A stretch of DNA of 64,000 bases from Limnomonas spitsbergensis (taxonomy: Eukaryota; Chlorophyta; Chlorophyceae; Chlamydomonadales), in the NCBI GenBank assembly GCA_037349105.1, contig JAYJMM010000097.1:2046001-2110000 (forward strand), read 5' to 3'. The position numbers and the translations under genes were made by a program. Shown in pieces: positions 47,601-57,760 of this stretch. A model generated the notes under the pieces. It made no database searches. It was not told where the DNA came from and was given only the letters and a program-made list of their open reading frames with translations. Position 1 is the first letter of the stretch. Each line of letters opens with the position of its first letter.

Positions 47601-50600
47601 TAAAATAAGATTGCAGATTTACAGTCTGTTTTTAGAAGATTTCACCAAATCAGATTTGGTAACACACACACACACACGCACACGAGATGAAGCCAAAGAT
47701 CTACTCCTCCCAGAAAATGACATTTGTACCTCGAGGCACTCCCATGGATCCATCCCATTCAAGGTGCGGTCTGATTCAGGGCCTGGCCATTATCAGCTTT
47801 TATTTACGGGGGGGGGGATGATACGGGGGCACACACCGTGGGGGAGGTTTGGGCGACACGGGAGAGGCGTCCCAAAATATCTTCTCAAAATAGGCGTCCC
47901 AAAATATCGCCTTTCCAGGTCTGAAAAACAGGTGCATCCTGCCCCCGGTACCACCGTGCCTGACCCCAAACACAGTGCCCCGGGTATCCCATGCTTCCGT
48001 CCTCTTGTCTCTGATCCTTGCATTTGCCTTGGTGCGTAGCAGGCCTGTGGTTAACTCGTCCTTACCTTGTGAACGTCATCACGCAAGATAGGTTTTAATA
48101 TCGATGCCTTATTGCCTTGGTGAAGTAAATGAAGTAAAGCGTCGGAAAAAGTGTCCTCTAGCCTCTTCCTCCCACCTGCTGATCCCATCCTGCCAGCCTG
48201 TGCAGATGGTCCGACACCTGGCTCATGAGGGTGAAGGTTCGCCGATTCGCTTTGACCCACACGCATCCAACATTGGTCCTGAAACGGGGGAGTGTCAGGA
48301 TTGTCAGCGCCAGGGGGGTTGAAGGTACGCTTGAACCCCCATCTGAAACAGAGATCTCTGATCTGAACTCTTCCCCCACCAGTGCGCTTGGAAACAAACT
48401 GGAAACTGGAAGGAAACAGTGAACCTCCCCAGAGCTCTCAACTTCCTTCTCACGACAGGTGCCCGATAACGACTACTGACCCATCAAGGTGTCCGTACTT
48501 TTATACAGGAATCAATGCGGCGGCATCCACCCCCCAGCCCCCCATCTTACGTGAAAAGACGTACGAACAGCCCCCCCCCCCCCCCAGCCCATGCTCGGGT
48601 CTCTTATGCTGTCGATGACCCCGGAAGCCGTGCCGTCGTATCCATCCGTCTGGATCTCAATGTCAGAGTCCCTGCAAATACACATGAGCAGCAGGGTCCA
48701 TCAGAGCATGATAGCAGCAAGGTCCATCAATGCAGATGATGTAAGCAGATGTGGTGCCAGCCTTCGGTCACCTTCGGAGGCACCCATCTAGATCCATGCC
48801 GTGGTCCATGCGTGTGCATATGAGCGGCAGATGCAGCAGTGCAAATGAGCAGCAGGGGGCATCCATCTAAATCCATGTGTAAGTCCATGGACGCACATAC
48901 GGGCGTCAGGAGGGGACTGAGACACAAGCCAGGTCAGGAGGGGACTGAGACACAAGCCAGGTCAGGAGGGGACTGACACACAAGCTAGGTCAGCCATGCC
49001 ACGCAGTTTGACGAGATAGGCAAGCAGCAATCCAAGCATGGACCTCATGTTTAAGCTGCCTGATTATACATAAGATACGGCGTGGCCACTTTACGCGGAG
49101 ATCCCTTCGGAATGTGGAGAGGCTGGAACTTTGCACCATGTGGGTCAGGTTCAAACATTTCACACACCTCACACCACACTTAACTTCAATAATTCAAACC
49201 TGCTTCAAAGTTGAAACGTACCCCCCTTCCCACGCACCGATGCAGGTGATCAAAGGGGTTCTTGAGGTACACCAGATCCATGTCCGTAATGAGGGTGTGG
49301 TACCCCATCTTCAGGCCGGGCAGGGACGCAAACAAACAAATGAGACCCAGTCAGAATCATCTAGGACTAAAGGTATGCTGGCGTGCTCATCCAGGACTAA
49401 AGGTATGCTGGCGTGCTCATCCAGGACTATAGGTATGCTGGCGTGCTCATCCAGGACTATAGGTATGCTGGCGTGCTCTCATCCAGGACTTATGGTATGC
49501 TGGCGTGCTCATCCAGGACTATAGGTATGCTGGCGTGCTCATCCAGTTAAACACTCACCGTCACATTTGCTGCAGTCTGCAGCGGGCCGGCAAAGCAAGG
49601 CAGAGACAACCAGCCGGATTGTATGGTCATGCATGCAACATGCACCGCAAATAATGTTTCCTGGGTCGTGCTCACAACATGCGGTGCCAGATCAATGTGC
49701 TCTGCGGGTCCATTTTTCTTAAGCTTTGCTCCAGTTTGGACATGATCAGGGAACACCCCCGGCATCTCCCTATTTTCTGCTACAGCGCCCAGCAGCAGAG
49801 CCCTTTTGGCCACTCAGGGGCTGCCTGTATGGCCTGCTTCGCCAGCAGAAACTTGGCAGTTGAAACCTTATTTCGTTCCTAGCACACCATCGTTTCTTAA
49901 AAGTGTAACTTGCCCTATAAATGATTTGCTTCGCCGGTGTGTACTTCAGAACCCTCACTTTCTAAATACTGTTTCAGCGTTTATTCAGATTTAAAACTTG
50001 GATCCCTGGTAAGATTCGCTACACGAGCGTGAAGGCACAGGCTTTATTTATCCCTTAAAAACAACATTTGGATCACCATTCACCTGTATGATCTGCTTCA
50101 CCAACGTGTACTTTACGGTGGACACCTTGTTGGCAGGATGCGAGTCCTTCTGGCTTTCCGGGATGGGGATATTCACGCGGAAATAATTGTACTTTCGGCC
50201 CTGTGACAGGAAAAGGGCAGGCCCGATATGTTGTACATCTAGCCTTGGCAGAGAAGGTATGCTAGAAAGCAGGCGATTAGACGATTGCACAGAGGTCGCC
50301 ATGCAATAGAGTGATGCCGACATGCAGTAGAGTGATGCTGTCATACCATGGAGTGATGCCGACATGCAGTAGAGTGATGCTGTCATACAATGAAGTGATG
50401 CTGTCATACAATGGAATGGTTTCACCATGCAATAGAGCAATGTCCCCATGCAAGGCACCTGACGATCTCTTTGATCTGGATACCACCAATGCTGACTGTC
50501 TTTGCGGCCTGCATGGTAAGTCCTCCGTACGACTGTCTCAGCCAGCAGCAAGGTCCCTCCCTAATTGTCCATTATGCTTTAGCTAGGCCTCCAAGCCATC

Positions 50601-52612
50601 ATCCATGATGCCTGTGATTTGTTTGCATGATCAACTCCCCCACTTCTGAATGTTGCCGCACCTTAAGATGGGCATCTATTTCAGCAGAGCGATCTCCTCC
50701 CCTGACTCTCGCGATAAATAAAGAAATAAAATAATACACCCCGAGGCATGGATTAAGGAAGCCACCCGTTCGGCCTCGAGATAGGTGGGGTACCATCCCA
50801 ACTGCCTCGGCCATACGCAAAAATGCCATCACCCCGGACCGCCTTTGCTTTCAGCTGGATCCTTCTTCCCCCCGCCAAAATCGCCAAGCCGACATACTTT
50901 GCACTCGCTCTTCTGGTCGCCAATGGCGACCCCTCGCCTAATTAAATGACACTGCCCCCCGAGCTGTTGCCGCACCTTGAGGTAGGCCTCCGTCTCATCC
51001 TCCATAATGCCACCCCCCTGACTGTGTCTGCATTCAGGTAGATCCCCCCCGCCCCAGCTGTTGCCGCTCCTGCAGGGAGGCCTCTGTTCTAGCAGTAAGA
51101 TCTGCCCCCCTGCCTATCTCCTTTATTCGCCATCAGCAAGAATCCCGCCACCCTGCCTGTCTCTGCTCTCAGCGGGCTACCCCCGTCCCCCCTGGCTGTT
51201 GCAGCACCTTGAGATAGGCCTCCATTTCAGCAGTAAGATCTCCCCCCCCCCACTGTCTCAGCCATTATCAAGAAAGCTCCCCCCCCCCACTGTCTCAGCC
51301 ATTATCAAGAGCCCCCCCCCCCAAGATCTCCCCCCTGAATATCCCAACCATACTTTCCACTCATCCAACTGGTCGCCAATGCCCCCCCCCTCGCCTAGCC
51401 CCCTCAGCTGTTGCCGCACCTTCAGGTAGGCCTCCGTCTCATCATCCATGACGCCGATGAGGTGATTGGTGATGTTGTTATGGTCAATGATTTCCAAAAA
51501 GCTCTCCAGAATGTTGCCGCCGTTCCACCTGACACACAGCAAGGGGTTACAGGGTTACAGGGTTACAGGGTTAGATTGTGGGGCTTAAATCTGCGCTTAG
51601 GTGTTTGAATTGAACCCTAAACCCCTTGAGAGTGTGGCTGACTTTCCACCTGGTACCCTGCAGCAGAGGGCGTGTTTGGGGTGGATGCCTGGACACTAGG
51701 ATAACATCAAGCCACAGGCTCGGCCAACCATGCATGAGCACCCACCAGCAGACGACATTATTCATAAGCAACCGCCATCAGAGGGCTGGGCCGTGTTTTC
51801 CGTAGATTGGAAGCCTAGATGATGTGCCAGCCCCATCTGCAAATACACATTGCACACATACCAGCAGACGATCTTGTCTGTACACGCACACCATCAGATG
51901 ATCTTATTTTTACACACTTGCCAGCAGGTTGCCGTGTTTAGGGGTGAATGCTTAGACACTGAAACCACTAGTCACTGACTTCGCCCCCCCCCTGCATGGG
52001 CAGGTATATGTACACCCACCAGCAGATGGTTGTGTTCTTGCATATCATGATCCCGTTTGCCAGCGATATCATAACCTCCTTGTTGGGTGAGGCGCTCTTC
52101 CGCAGCGCCGCGGCTAGCACAGGGTTCTCAGCCTCCACCTCAGCGGCGCTCCGCATGGGCCAGCGCTCGTCCGCCGGGCTCTTTTCGCAGGAATCAGATG
52201 AAGCAACGGATGACGCTGTCAATGATAGAGTTGAAGCCTCAGAAGATGCCGGCGATGTACTGGATGAAGTCACGGGGCTGGAAAGTGGCTGAGCTGTGGC
52301 CTTGTCGCTAGTGCTCACCTCACCTGCTCCCATGCGTATCTGCTCCATGCCCTGGGAAGCCGCATGGGAGTTCCACAACTCGATCTGCTGCAGAAGCCGA
52401 GCCTTGGTGGCGAGGATTTTCTCTGGGGAGAAATCTTCTTCAGGTGAGAGCACGCTGGTCAGCTTCCTCGCCGTCTGCAACCTGGACTTCAACTGATTCG
52501 ATCGGTACACAGCCCCGCCGACCATGAGCAGCAAGAAGGCGATCAGGAGGACATCAGGTCTTAAGTAGCTTGGGCGGGGCCGACTTCTTGATGTGCCCGA
52601 AGAGAACATCAA
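41630..52612 (-). CDS. PF03407/GT77-like glycosyltransferase 2 (type II membrane, about 9 exons)
   Basis: Predicted Golgi-type sugar transferase; the motif set resembles plant arabinosyl/xylosyltransferase relatives (GT77). Exons are 52612-52020, 51528-51420, 50508-50459 (doubtful), 50200-50084, 49308-49238, 48671-48551, 48278-48176, 46510-46413 and 41819-41630. Exon 1 has a cytoplasmic Arg-rich start, a membrane anchor (VLLIAFLLLMVGGAVY), a Ser/Thr stem and NPVLAAALRKSASPNKEV. Then come ITNHLIGVMDDETEAYLK, MGYHTLITDMDLVYLKNPF with the DxD, IQTDGYDGTASG, TNVGCVWVKANRRTF, GWDQQ, YLLFPSYGDFNTAGCSLRVM, and VHFNYHPDKHTRML with a GSEPKRARV end. Phases match at most junctions. Exceptions: exon 3 exits in phase 2 before a phase-0 exon, so it may be skipped. 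Exon 6 contains a run of 15 G and is one base off the next exon, suggesting a homopolymer length error. With exon 3 skipped the protein is about 466 aa. Confidence 0.8.
41830..42370 (-). repeat. Array of GT2 last-exon 5'-edge copies
   Basis: Around the true acceptor (41819) the + strand reads CTTGGCCTTGGCGCCGGGCAG. Decayed copies of this exon start plus its upstream intron (GCAGnnnnACACAGAAnnnAnC, CATGCTGCC) recur at about 41910, 42025, 42145 and 42310, with spacing near 115-120 bp. One copy carries TAA in the exon reading frame. Confidence 0.82.
42600..46215. repeat. 30-bp minisatellite with palindromic core, about 3.6 kb
   Basis: The consensus unit is CTCAGCTGAGGTGGCAGGGA plus GATCCACCTC (30 bp), about 120 copies. 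CCACCT(CCT)CAGCTGAGGTGG is almost self-complementary, so every unit can fold. Large blocks are re-duplicated: CATTTGAACAGCTGA at 43811 recurs 1380 bp on, and the 44.28-kb block recurs about 1320 bp later at 45.60 kb. Since 30 is a multiple of 3 and the unit lacks stops, several long open frames exist on both strands (SSAEVAGRST, RWQGDPPPQL and others). They are not genes, because the array fills the last GT2 intron. Confidence 0.97.
46285..46412 (-). repeat. Copies of GT2 exon 8 3' edge
   Basis: The exon end AAGATCTTCTTCAA/GTGCGTTGGG recurs at about 46375 (AAGATCTTCTTCAAATGCTT) and about 46325 (AAGATCTTCTTCAAGTGTGT), with about 50-bp spacing. The second copy keeps a GT at the donor position. 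They lie in the following intron. Confidence 0.88.
46735..46890 (+). repeat. Dispersed repeat family R3, copy 7
   Basis: Well preserved: ATTTCAGCTACAATTCAGCC, GGGCCTGGGGCAGCAAGTCC, GCCCAGTGGTGGCCGCCCGG, ending GGTGTCTGATGCCCACTAAA. It is antisense in the GT2 intron 46511-48175. Confidence 0.88.
47235..47430 (-). repeat. Two decayed copies of GT2 exon 8 5' edge
   Basis: The exon start reads CAACCAG/TACCTGTTGTTCCCCTC on the minus strand. At about 47410 it recurs as TTAACCTGTACATATTGTTG followed by CCCTCCGGGGATGG, and at about 47310 as a further decayed copy. The invariant AG of the acceptor is lost in both. A CA microsatellite is at 47661-47680. Confidence 0.75.
49365..49552. repeat. 30-bp tandem repeat, about 6 copies
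   Basis: The unit is CATCCAGGACTAAAGGTATG plus CTGGCGTGCT, in the GT2 intron between the 50.1-kb exon and the DxD exon. Copies are nearly identical. Confidence 0.92.
49795..49965 (-). repeat. Two decayed copies of a GT2 exon 3' edge
   Basis: The exon end STVKYTLVKQIIQ (50084) is echoed as VLKYTPAKQIIY at about 49915-49950 and STAKFLLAKQAIQ at about 49825-49865. The first still reads ATAGGGCAAG after it and the second CAGGCAG, so both donors are destroyed. Confidence 0.85.
50285..50445. repeat. 21-bp tandem repeat, about 7 copies
   Basis: Alternating units GTGATGCCGACATGCAGTAG-A and GTGATGCTGTCATACAATGG-A, in the intron after the candidate exon at 50459-50508. Confidence 0.88.
50615..51400 (-). 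repeat. Four spaced copies of GT2 exon 2 3' edge
   Basis: The exon end is GAGGCCTACCTGAAG/GTGCGGCAACAGC (51420). Copies are at about 51190-51235 (GGCCTATCTCAAGGTGCTGC), 51057-51090 (donor lost), 50968-51000 (GGCCTACCTCAAGGTGCGGC) and 50620-50665 (CATCTTAAGGTGCGGCAAC). Three keep an AAG/GTGC donor. The intervening CCCCCCACTGTCTCAGCC/ATTATCAAGA block is itself duplicated at 51250-51310. An R5 copy (GGCATGGATTAAGGAAGCCA) sits at 50715-50795. Confidence 0.9.
51635..51975 (-). repeat. Array of GT2 exon 1 3'-edge copies
   Basis: The exon 1 end is AACCATCTGCTG/GTGGGTGT (52020). On the + strand CACCCACCAGCAGACGA recurs at about 51738, with more decayed forms at about 51858, 51888 and 51918. Adjoining GGTGAATGCTTAGACACT-type sequence also recurs at 51675 and 51940. 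All lie in the following intron. An interstitial CCCTAAACCCC tract and (GGGTTACA)n occur at 51545-51625. Confidence 0.82.
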
Positions 52613-52690
52613 AAAAGTGTTTGAATAATAGAGGGCGAGTCCGCCAGCACGGTGCTTTTACAGGAGGGCGGCAGCAGCCGGTGCGATGAA
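52613..52690. promoter_or_regulatory. Candidate bidirectional promoter region
   Basis: GT2 starts at 52612 (-) and the next gene reads away on the + strand, with a possible first ATG at 52686 (MNSELGDERQM) or first firm exon at 53055. No TATA-like element is evident. This is an inference from gene orientation only. Confidence 0.3.
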
Positions 52691-53054
52691 TTCAGAGTTG
52701 GGAGATGAGCGTCAAATGATCTCAAGTTCCCCTGGACTCCATGCTACAGAGGCTGCGGTTGCGCCACCAACAACACCATAGATGGACGGTTTTAAATGCT
52801 GTACATGCCACCTGTCAGACCCTCCGCACCCGACCCTCCGCTCGACAGAAAATCAGAATTCCCGGGCACCTAATCTTTTACATGAAGAAGCTGTCCGCCT
52901 GATATGTCGATGCAGCAGCGAAGGACGTGGGATGTCGACAACAGTTGCGTAGTAGCCCAGTAGATGTTGACCGCAGGGCCCAGATGCACGTCCCCCCTCC
53001 CCCACCCCCACCGCTTACAGCTCGTCCCCCCCCTCCCCTTCCCTACATGCACAG

Positions 53055-56000
53055 GCGCCTCCACAGGCCTAAGCATCAGACAGGTGCTTGCGCAAGGCGT
53101 CGAAATCAGTGAGGCCCATGCTGCATCAAGATTCGCAGAAACCGACTCGCTGCCACTCCGGGATCAGAGCGACAGCTTGTTCACCCTCTGCGTAAAAAAT
53201 GACGCTCTTAAAGGAGAGCCCCAGATACAAGATGTCGACCATGCACCTACCGCGCTTTTTAACCCGGAGCCAAACAGCATTGCATGGCCGGACCGGGTGT
53301 GGCCGAGTACCACATCGCTGGATCAGCCCCTCAGCCGCTCAGCAGCAGCAGCCATCTCCCTCGCTGCCCACAAGAGAGACGGAGCCAAGGAAGCCCCAGA
53401 GCAGCACGACTCCTCAGTCCAAGGTCACATTGCCAACTACTACGGGCAGAGTTGGTTCCTGGGCTTTGACTTGGATGCAGAACCTGAGGTGAGCAGTGGC
53501 GGGGCCTCGTCCAGCGTTAATTTAAATGTGCAACATGCCACTTGTCAGGCTGTTGGGCTGCCACCACTGGGACAATGAAGACCAAGTCTTGACCTGCCTA
53601 AAAGCTATGAGCCCAAGCAACAGGGCTTGCTGCACCAGACCGCTTCAAGCACAGGCGATAATTTCGCTGAATTATGGAACTGGAAAGAACATAAAATCAT
53701 TCGTCTTGGGGGGAGGATCCCGTGCTTGCGTTTTAGTTTTTAATTAAAATTATTCTATATTCAAGAATCTTAAATCTTGTTCCCTCTTAACCCTCACCCT
53801 AAACATGAGCTTCAAGCTCTCTGCTGGCCCTGAGTATATTTTGATGTTTTCGCCTCAACGCATCCTCCTAATCGCCTCAGACATAAGGCCAGACAGAAAA
53901 CAGGAGGGGCAGAGGATAAAAGAATGGAACATATTTCTCTCTTGCCACTCTGGCGTTCGAGCGTTTTAGTAAAAAATACTTACCGTAGTTTTAGTCGGAT
54001 TTGGTTTCTATGATGGTTTTTATATTAAACCAATAATAAAAACCAATAGTTTAAGGTACAAAACAAGAAAATCAAGCATACAAAACCAATAGTTTGGGGT
54101 ACACGAGGGTTTACGTATGAATTTCGCGCTTTTTCGTGCCTATTGTCTGTCAGAGTGAACCAATCTCCATTAACGATGAGGAGGCAGTTAAATTTGTTTG
54201 ACGCAATCGATAGAGCGAAGGCAAAGGCTACAAAGAGGGTTGCAGACCACGTTCCGACCGAGCTTTCCGACACAGATGACGACCTAGTGATGATTACAGG
54301 TGGCATCGCCCCACCCCGTCCTTGTCCTCTTCCCCTTCCTCTCCTTCCGATCAAGGAAAAGAGGGCGAAGCAAGCCAAAAGAGTGCCTTCTTAAGGGACT
54401 TTTCAGGGGGAAACCAAATTGAAGTCCATAAATGGTTTAAAAAACCAAACGTGTAAAAACCAAACGTGTAAAAACCAAGAGTATCAGGTACACTTAAAGA
54501 AAATCAACCATACAGAAAATCAACCGCTTTCAAAAGCAAATTCCGGGTTCAAAAAAAATTCGGAAGAAAACCAAATCCGACAAAAACTGCGGTAACCCCA
54601 TGTGACAGCGCGCTGTCACATTCCCAAGTCCGCACTGAGCTTTACCATTGGTTCTGACTCCTTAGTAAGTAAGGAATCCTCAGACGCCATGCGCACCTCT
54701 GCATGGGAATGGACTCCTAGGATGAAATGCATGCACGCAAACTCAGGGCTCAAAATCTGCGCCTGCTTGCAAGCATGCCCCCCTTCAAAATATTTGCAGG
54801 TTCTGCATCATCAAAACAATGCACTCCAGTACCCCTCTCATAAACCGTTTGCCCCTCATTTTTCCACTTCAAAGGTGAAAGGCGGCTCTGGCGCTGCTCG
54901 GCACAAGCAACCCAGTCTCACGCACTCCACTGAAGCCGCCGCCACCTGCCCAGAGCTGCCCACTCCCTGGTATGATCGCATGTCCTTGCCCAGCCGACGC
55001 TCCTACCGGACAAGGCGAAAGGAGCCGCCACCCTCTCCAGCCGACCGGCCCGTCCCGCTGCCCGCCCCAGCCGCTCGCACAACGCCCACTGCCACAGCCC
55101 TGCGCCGAAAGCCCGCTGTGCCACGCCAGCGGATGAGCTGGAACCCGCCAAGCGCGGCCACCATGGACCGGAGCAGTATCGACGGACCAAGCCGTATAGC
55201 AAGCTTTGCCTGCAGGGCCTCAGGACCTGCTGGGCGGCCGCCACCTCTCAGTAGCGGCGGGAGCAGCGCCGCAATTTCCGGGGACGAGGAAATTGCCCGT
55301 CTGGTGTCAGCTCTGAGGCAGGCCCTCGAAGCCGCTGGTGTGAACAAGTGTGGGGGTGAGGAGCAGCCCAGCGGGGAGGTCAGGTCTACTGCTTTGTCCC
55401 CGGGGCCTGCAGGTGACCCTTTGGGTGGTAGCTGCGGCAGCGCATTGCCGGGCGACATCGCCGCAGTGGATTCGCTGAGAAGGTGCATGGTGCTGCTGGG
55501 CGAGGCGGAGAGGGAGAGGGCGGAGGATGTGAGGGCGGCCATGGCGGCGGCAGAGCGAGCACAGCAGTCCATCAGGTGGGGACGAGCAGGCAGAGAGGGG
55601 AGAGACGTTGGGACGGGCAATGGTTTATATTTTAGCGTTTGCCAGATAACCTTTGGAGTGCTACCGGGCGGCCACCACAGAGGTAATCAGGACCAAACCA
55701 AGACCTGCAGGCGACTGGTGGCCTGGGCGACACAACCCTCATGCCGGGACCTGGATGGCTGGATGTAGCTAAAATGTAACTGAAAAGCACTTACAATAAC
55801 ACTCGTGCTAGTACAGGTGGGTGGTTGCCCAGCCCTCGCGCAACACATGTGCCCACCCCAGCCCTGCGTAACACATGTGTCAAAACGTGCGTCAATGCAC
55901 CCAGTCGCCTGCCTGGATATGTCGATAAGTTGCTGGCCATGCAAGGCTGGGCATGTCCCTTTCACAGGAAGGGTCTCTAGGGATTCCGCTGTCATTGCTG

Positions 56001-57760
56001 ATGCTTCCAGAAGGAGCCGCAGATGAGTGCCGTATCTCTGCCCCTCACTACTACCCAACCAAAGAAGGTGTTCCTTGGAGTCGTGACAGGGTACAATCCA
56101 ATGGGTGGAGTAAAGACGATGCAGTGGATTCAATCTCCCTGCGGTTTAAGTACTGAGCGCTTGCTTCAATTCACCAGGCTCCTATTATTCAAGACCTGGA
56201 CGATGCACTAGGTTCAATCTCCCCGCGGTTAAAGCACTGAGGGCTTGCTTCAAGTCACCAGGTTCCCATTATTCAAGGCCTGCGGGCAGCAGCTTGGTGC
56301 TGTACTGTGGTACCACTGTCCCAGGGGAGGTAGCATGCCGCACCGCGCAATAAACGGTGTTATTGGTGGCTAGGCTACAATGCATCTACCTCCTGGCCTC
56401 CGACTGGAGGACTCATGTGCAGCCATCCATGCTGCTTGAGCCAGTATCTCTAGGCCGTTCATGGTTTGGTCGCAAGTAGGCCTTTGGCGGCCGCAGGGCG
56501 ACCCGTCATAATTGGAATCGTATTTGGAATAAAGAAACACCAGGAAAATTGTGCTGTGGTACCATGATATGGTTGATGTGTGGGTGTGTAGGCTGGGGGT
56601 AAATCGCGCATAGTATGGTAATGTACCGTTTGTTTTGCACCCCCTTCTGCAGGTTTGTGGCCTCCATCAGAGCTTTCCATGAAGAGGCCTCAGCCACACT
56701 GGCCATCACTTCCCGCCGCCATACCGCCGCCACGGCTACTACCCCCGGGGAGCCAGAGGCAGAGGCTGTGCTCCGAGAGCGGCTGCTTCAGACCTGTGAC
56801 AAGGCCTCCGAGTCCTTGGCTGCGATGCACGCATCTGAAGCAAAAATCGCCAAGCCCCACAGCCGCCCGTGGCCCGCGCCAGCTGGCGCCGCTCGGCGAG
56901 CGAGTCGCTCCCAGGGCAGCCCACAGCACCTCCCGCAGGAGGAAGAGCGCCTCGGCGTGTTCAGGACACCGCTGAGCAGCGGCGGTGGTGCAGCGCCCGA
57001 GGCTCGGACTGCAAAGATGCATGGCAATCGACCGTGTGTTGGCCTGCTGCAGTTTGCGGCCTCTGCCGTGGCTGCGGAGCGGCAGGCCACACCGGGGAGC
57101 AGTGGCGCTAGCCGCACCTCTGTGGACCAAGCGGACGTCTCCTTGACCTGCCGGCTGTCGTCTGGGAAAGGACGAGGCCACAGCCAGCGCCAGGGAACTA
57201 CCATGTACCGCAACCTGCTGTATGAACCAGCGTGGTCCATAATGGCCGGTGAGCATGAGCCGGGGGGAGAGGCGGTGGGGGGGAGCATGGGAGATCTCGG
57301 AGGAAGCGTGGCGTGCGCTGCAGAGGATGGCTATGTGGCTGCAGGGAGCTGTGACGCTCAGATGATCAGTCCGCTGAGCTGTTGCAGTAGTGGACAGAGC
57401 TTGCTTGCCGCTGCAGGGGCTCGCAAGCAGCGGGCAGGAGGCAGCGCCCGCAGCTCAAGCCGCGGATGCCGGGCCACGCTGCCCCATGCCGTGCCTGGCT
57501 GGCCGCAGCAGCCCTGGCGGGCGGAGGCAGAGGCGCAGCTGAGTGGCGTGTGCGGCCGCAACAGGCTGCGCAAGATGAGCGACTCTATGCTGGGTCCGCC
57601 GGCAGCAGCAGCAGCTGAGGGGAGCAGTCAAGGCTGTGGAGAGAGGGATAGGGAGGGGCAGCACCACAGCCGCTGCTTGGCCCAGCAGTTTGCAAGCTTG
57701 ATTGAATCATGCCGCACTGGGATCCAGGCGGTGGGTGCGCCCGCCCGGGGTGTAAGTTAA
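53055..57760 (+). CDS. Unknown multi-exon protein with helical coiled-coil segment
   Basis: I do not recognise the product. Firm exons are 53055-53488, 54800-55575 and 56653-57760, with acceptors after pyrimidine tracts and compatible phases (0 then 2). The 5' end is unresolved: exon one may start at ATG 52686, but no good donor follows. The first firm exon ends IANYYGQSWFLGFDLDAEPE. The second is Pro/Ser/Arg-rich, then acidic. MVLLGEAERERAEDVRAAMA runs across the junction into FVASIRAFHEEASATLAITS and forms a long helix with coiled-coil character. The last exon is low-complexity Ala/Ser/Gly/Gln. The frame ends at TAA 57758, but a good donor (GTAAGT at 57752) overlaps the stop, so transcription may continue by splicing. 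The strong GC3 bias fits real coding sequence. R3 copies lie antisense in both introns. Confidence 0.6.
53538..53655 (-). repeat. Dispersed repeat family R3, copy 8 (partial)
   Basis: Minus strand: GGTCTGGTGCAGCAAGCCCT, then GGTCAAGACTTGGTCTTC, then CCCAGTGGTGGCAGCCC. Antisense in the intron after exon 53055-53488. Confidence 0.75.
53980..54595. mobile_element. MITE-D (616 bp) with small transposase-like ORF remnant
   Basis: Terminal inverted repeats are TTACCGTAGTTTTAGTCGGA and, inverted, TTACCGCAGTTTTTGTCGGA, continuing into TTTGGTTT. Subterminal AAAACCAAT / AAAACCAAACGTG motifs are repeated. Inside, 54176-54394 (+) encodes MRRQLNLFDAIDRAKAKATK and ends at a stop. It could be the N-terminus of a deleted transposase or a chance frame. 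It lies within an intron of the unknown + gene. No target-site duplication is clear. Confidence 0.82.
55655..55790 (-). repeat. Dispersed repeat family R3, copy 9
   Basis: Minus strand: TTTCAGTTACATTTTAGCTA, then GGTCTTGGTTTGGTCCTG, then GTGGTGGCCGCCCGGTAGC. Antisense in the intron between 55575 and 56653. Confidence 0.8.
56120..56285. repeat. Direct duplication, about 80 bp
   Basis: GGATTCAATCTCCCTGCGGT at about 56127 recurs as AGGTTCAATCTCCCCGCGGT at about 56210. Both are followed by ACTGAGnGCTTGCTTCAAnT and CACCAGGyTCC and ATTATTCAAG. It lies in the same intron as R3 copy 9. Confidence 0.85.
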
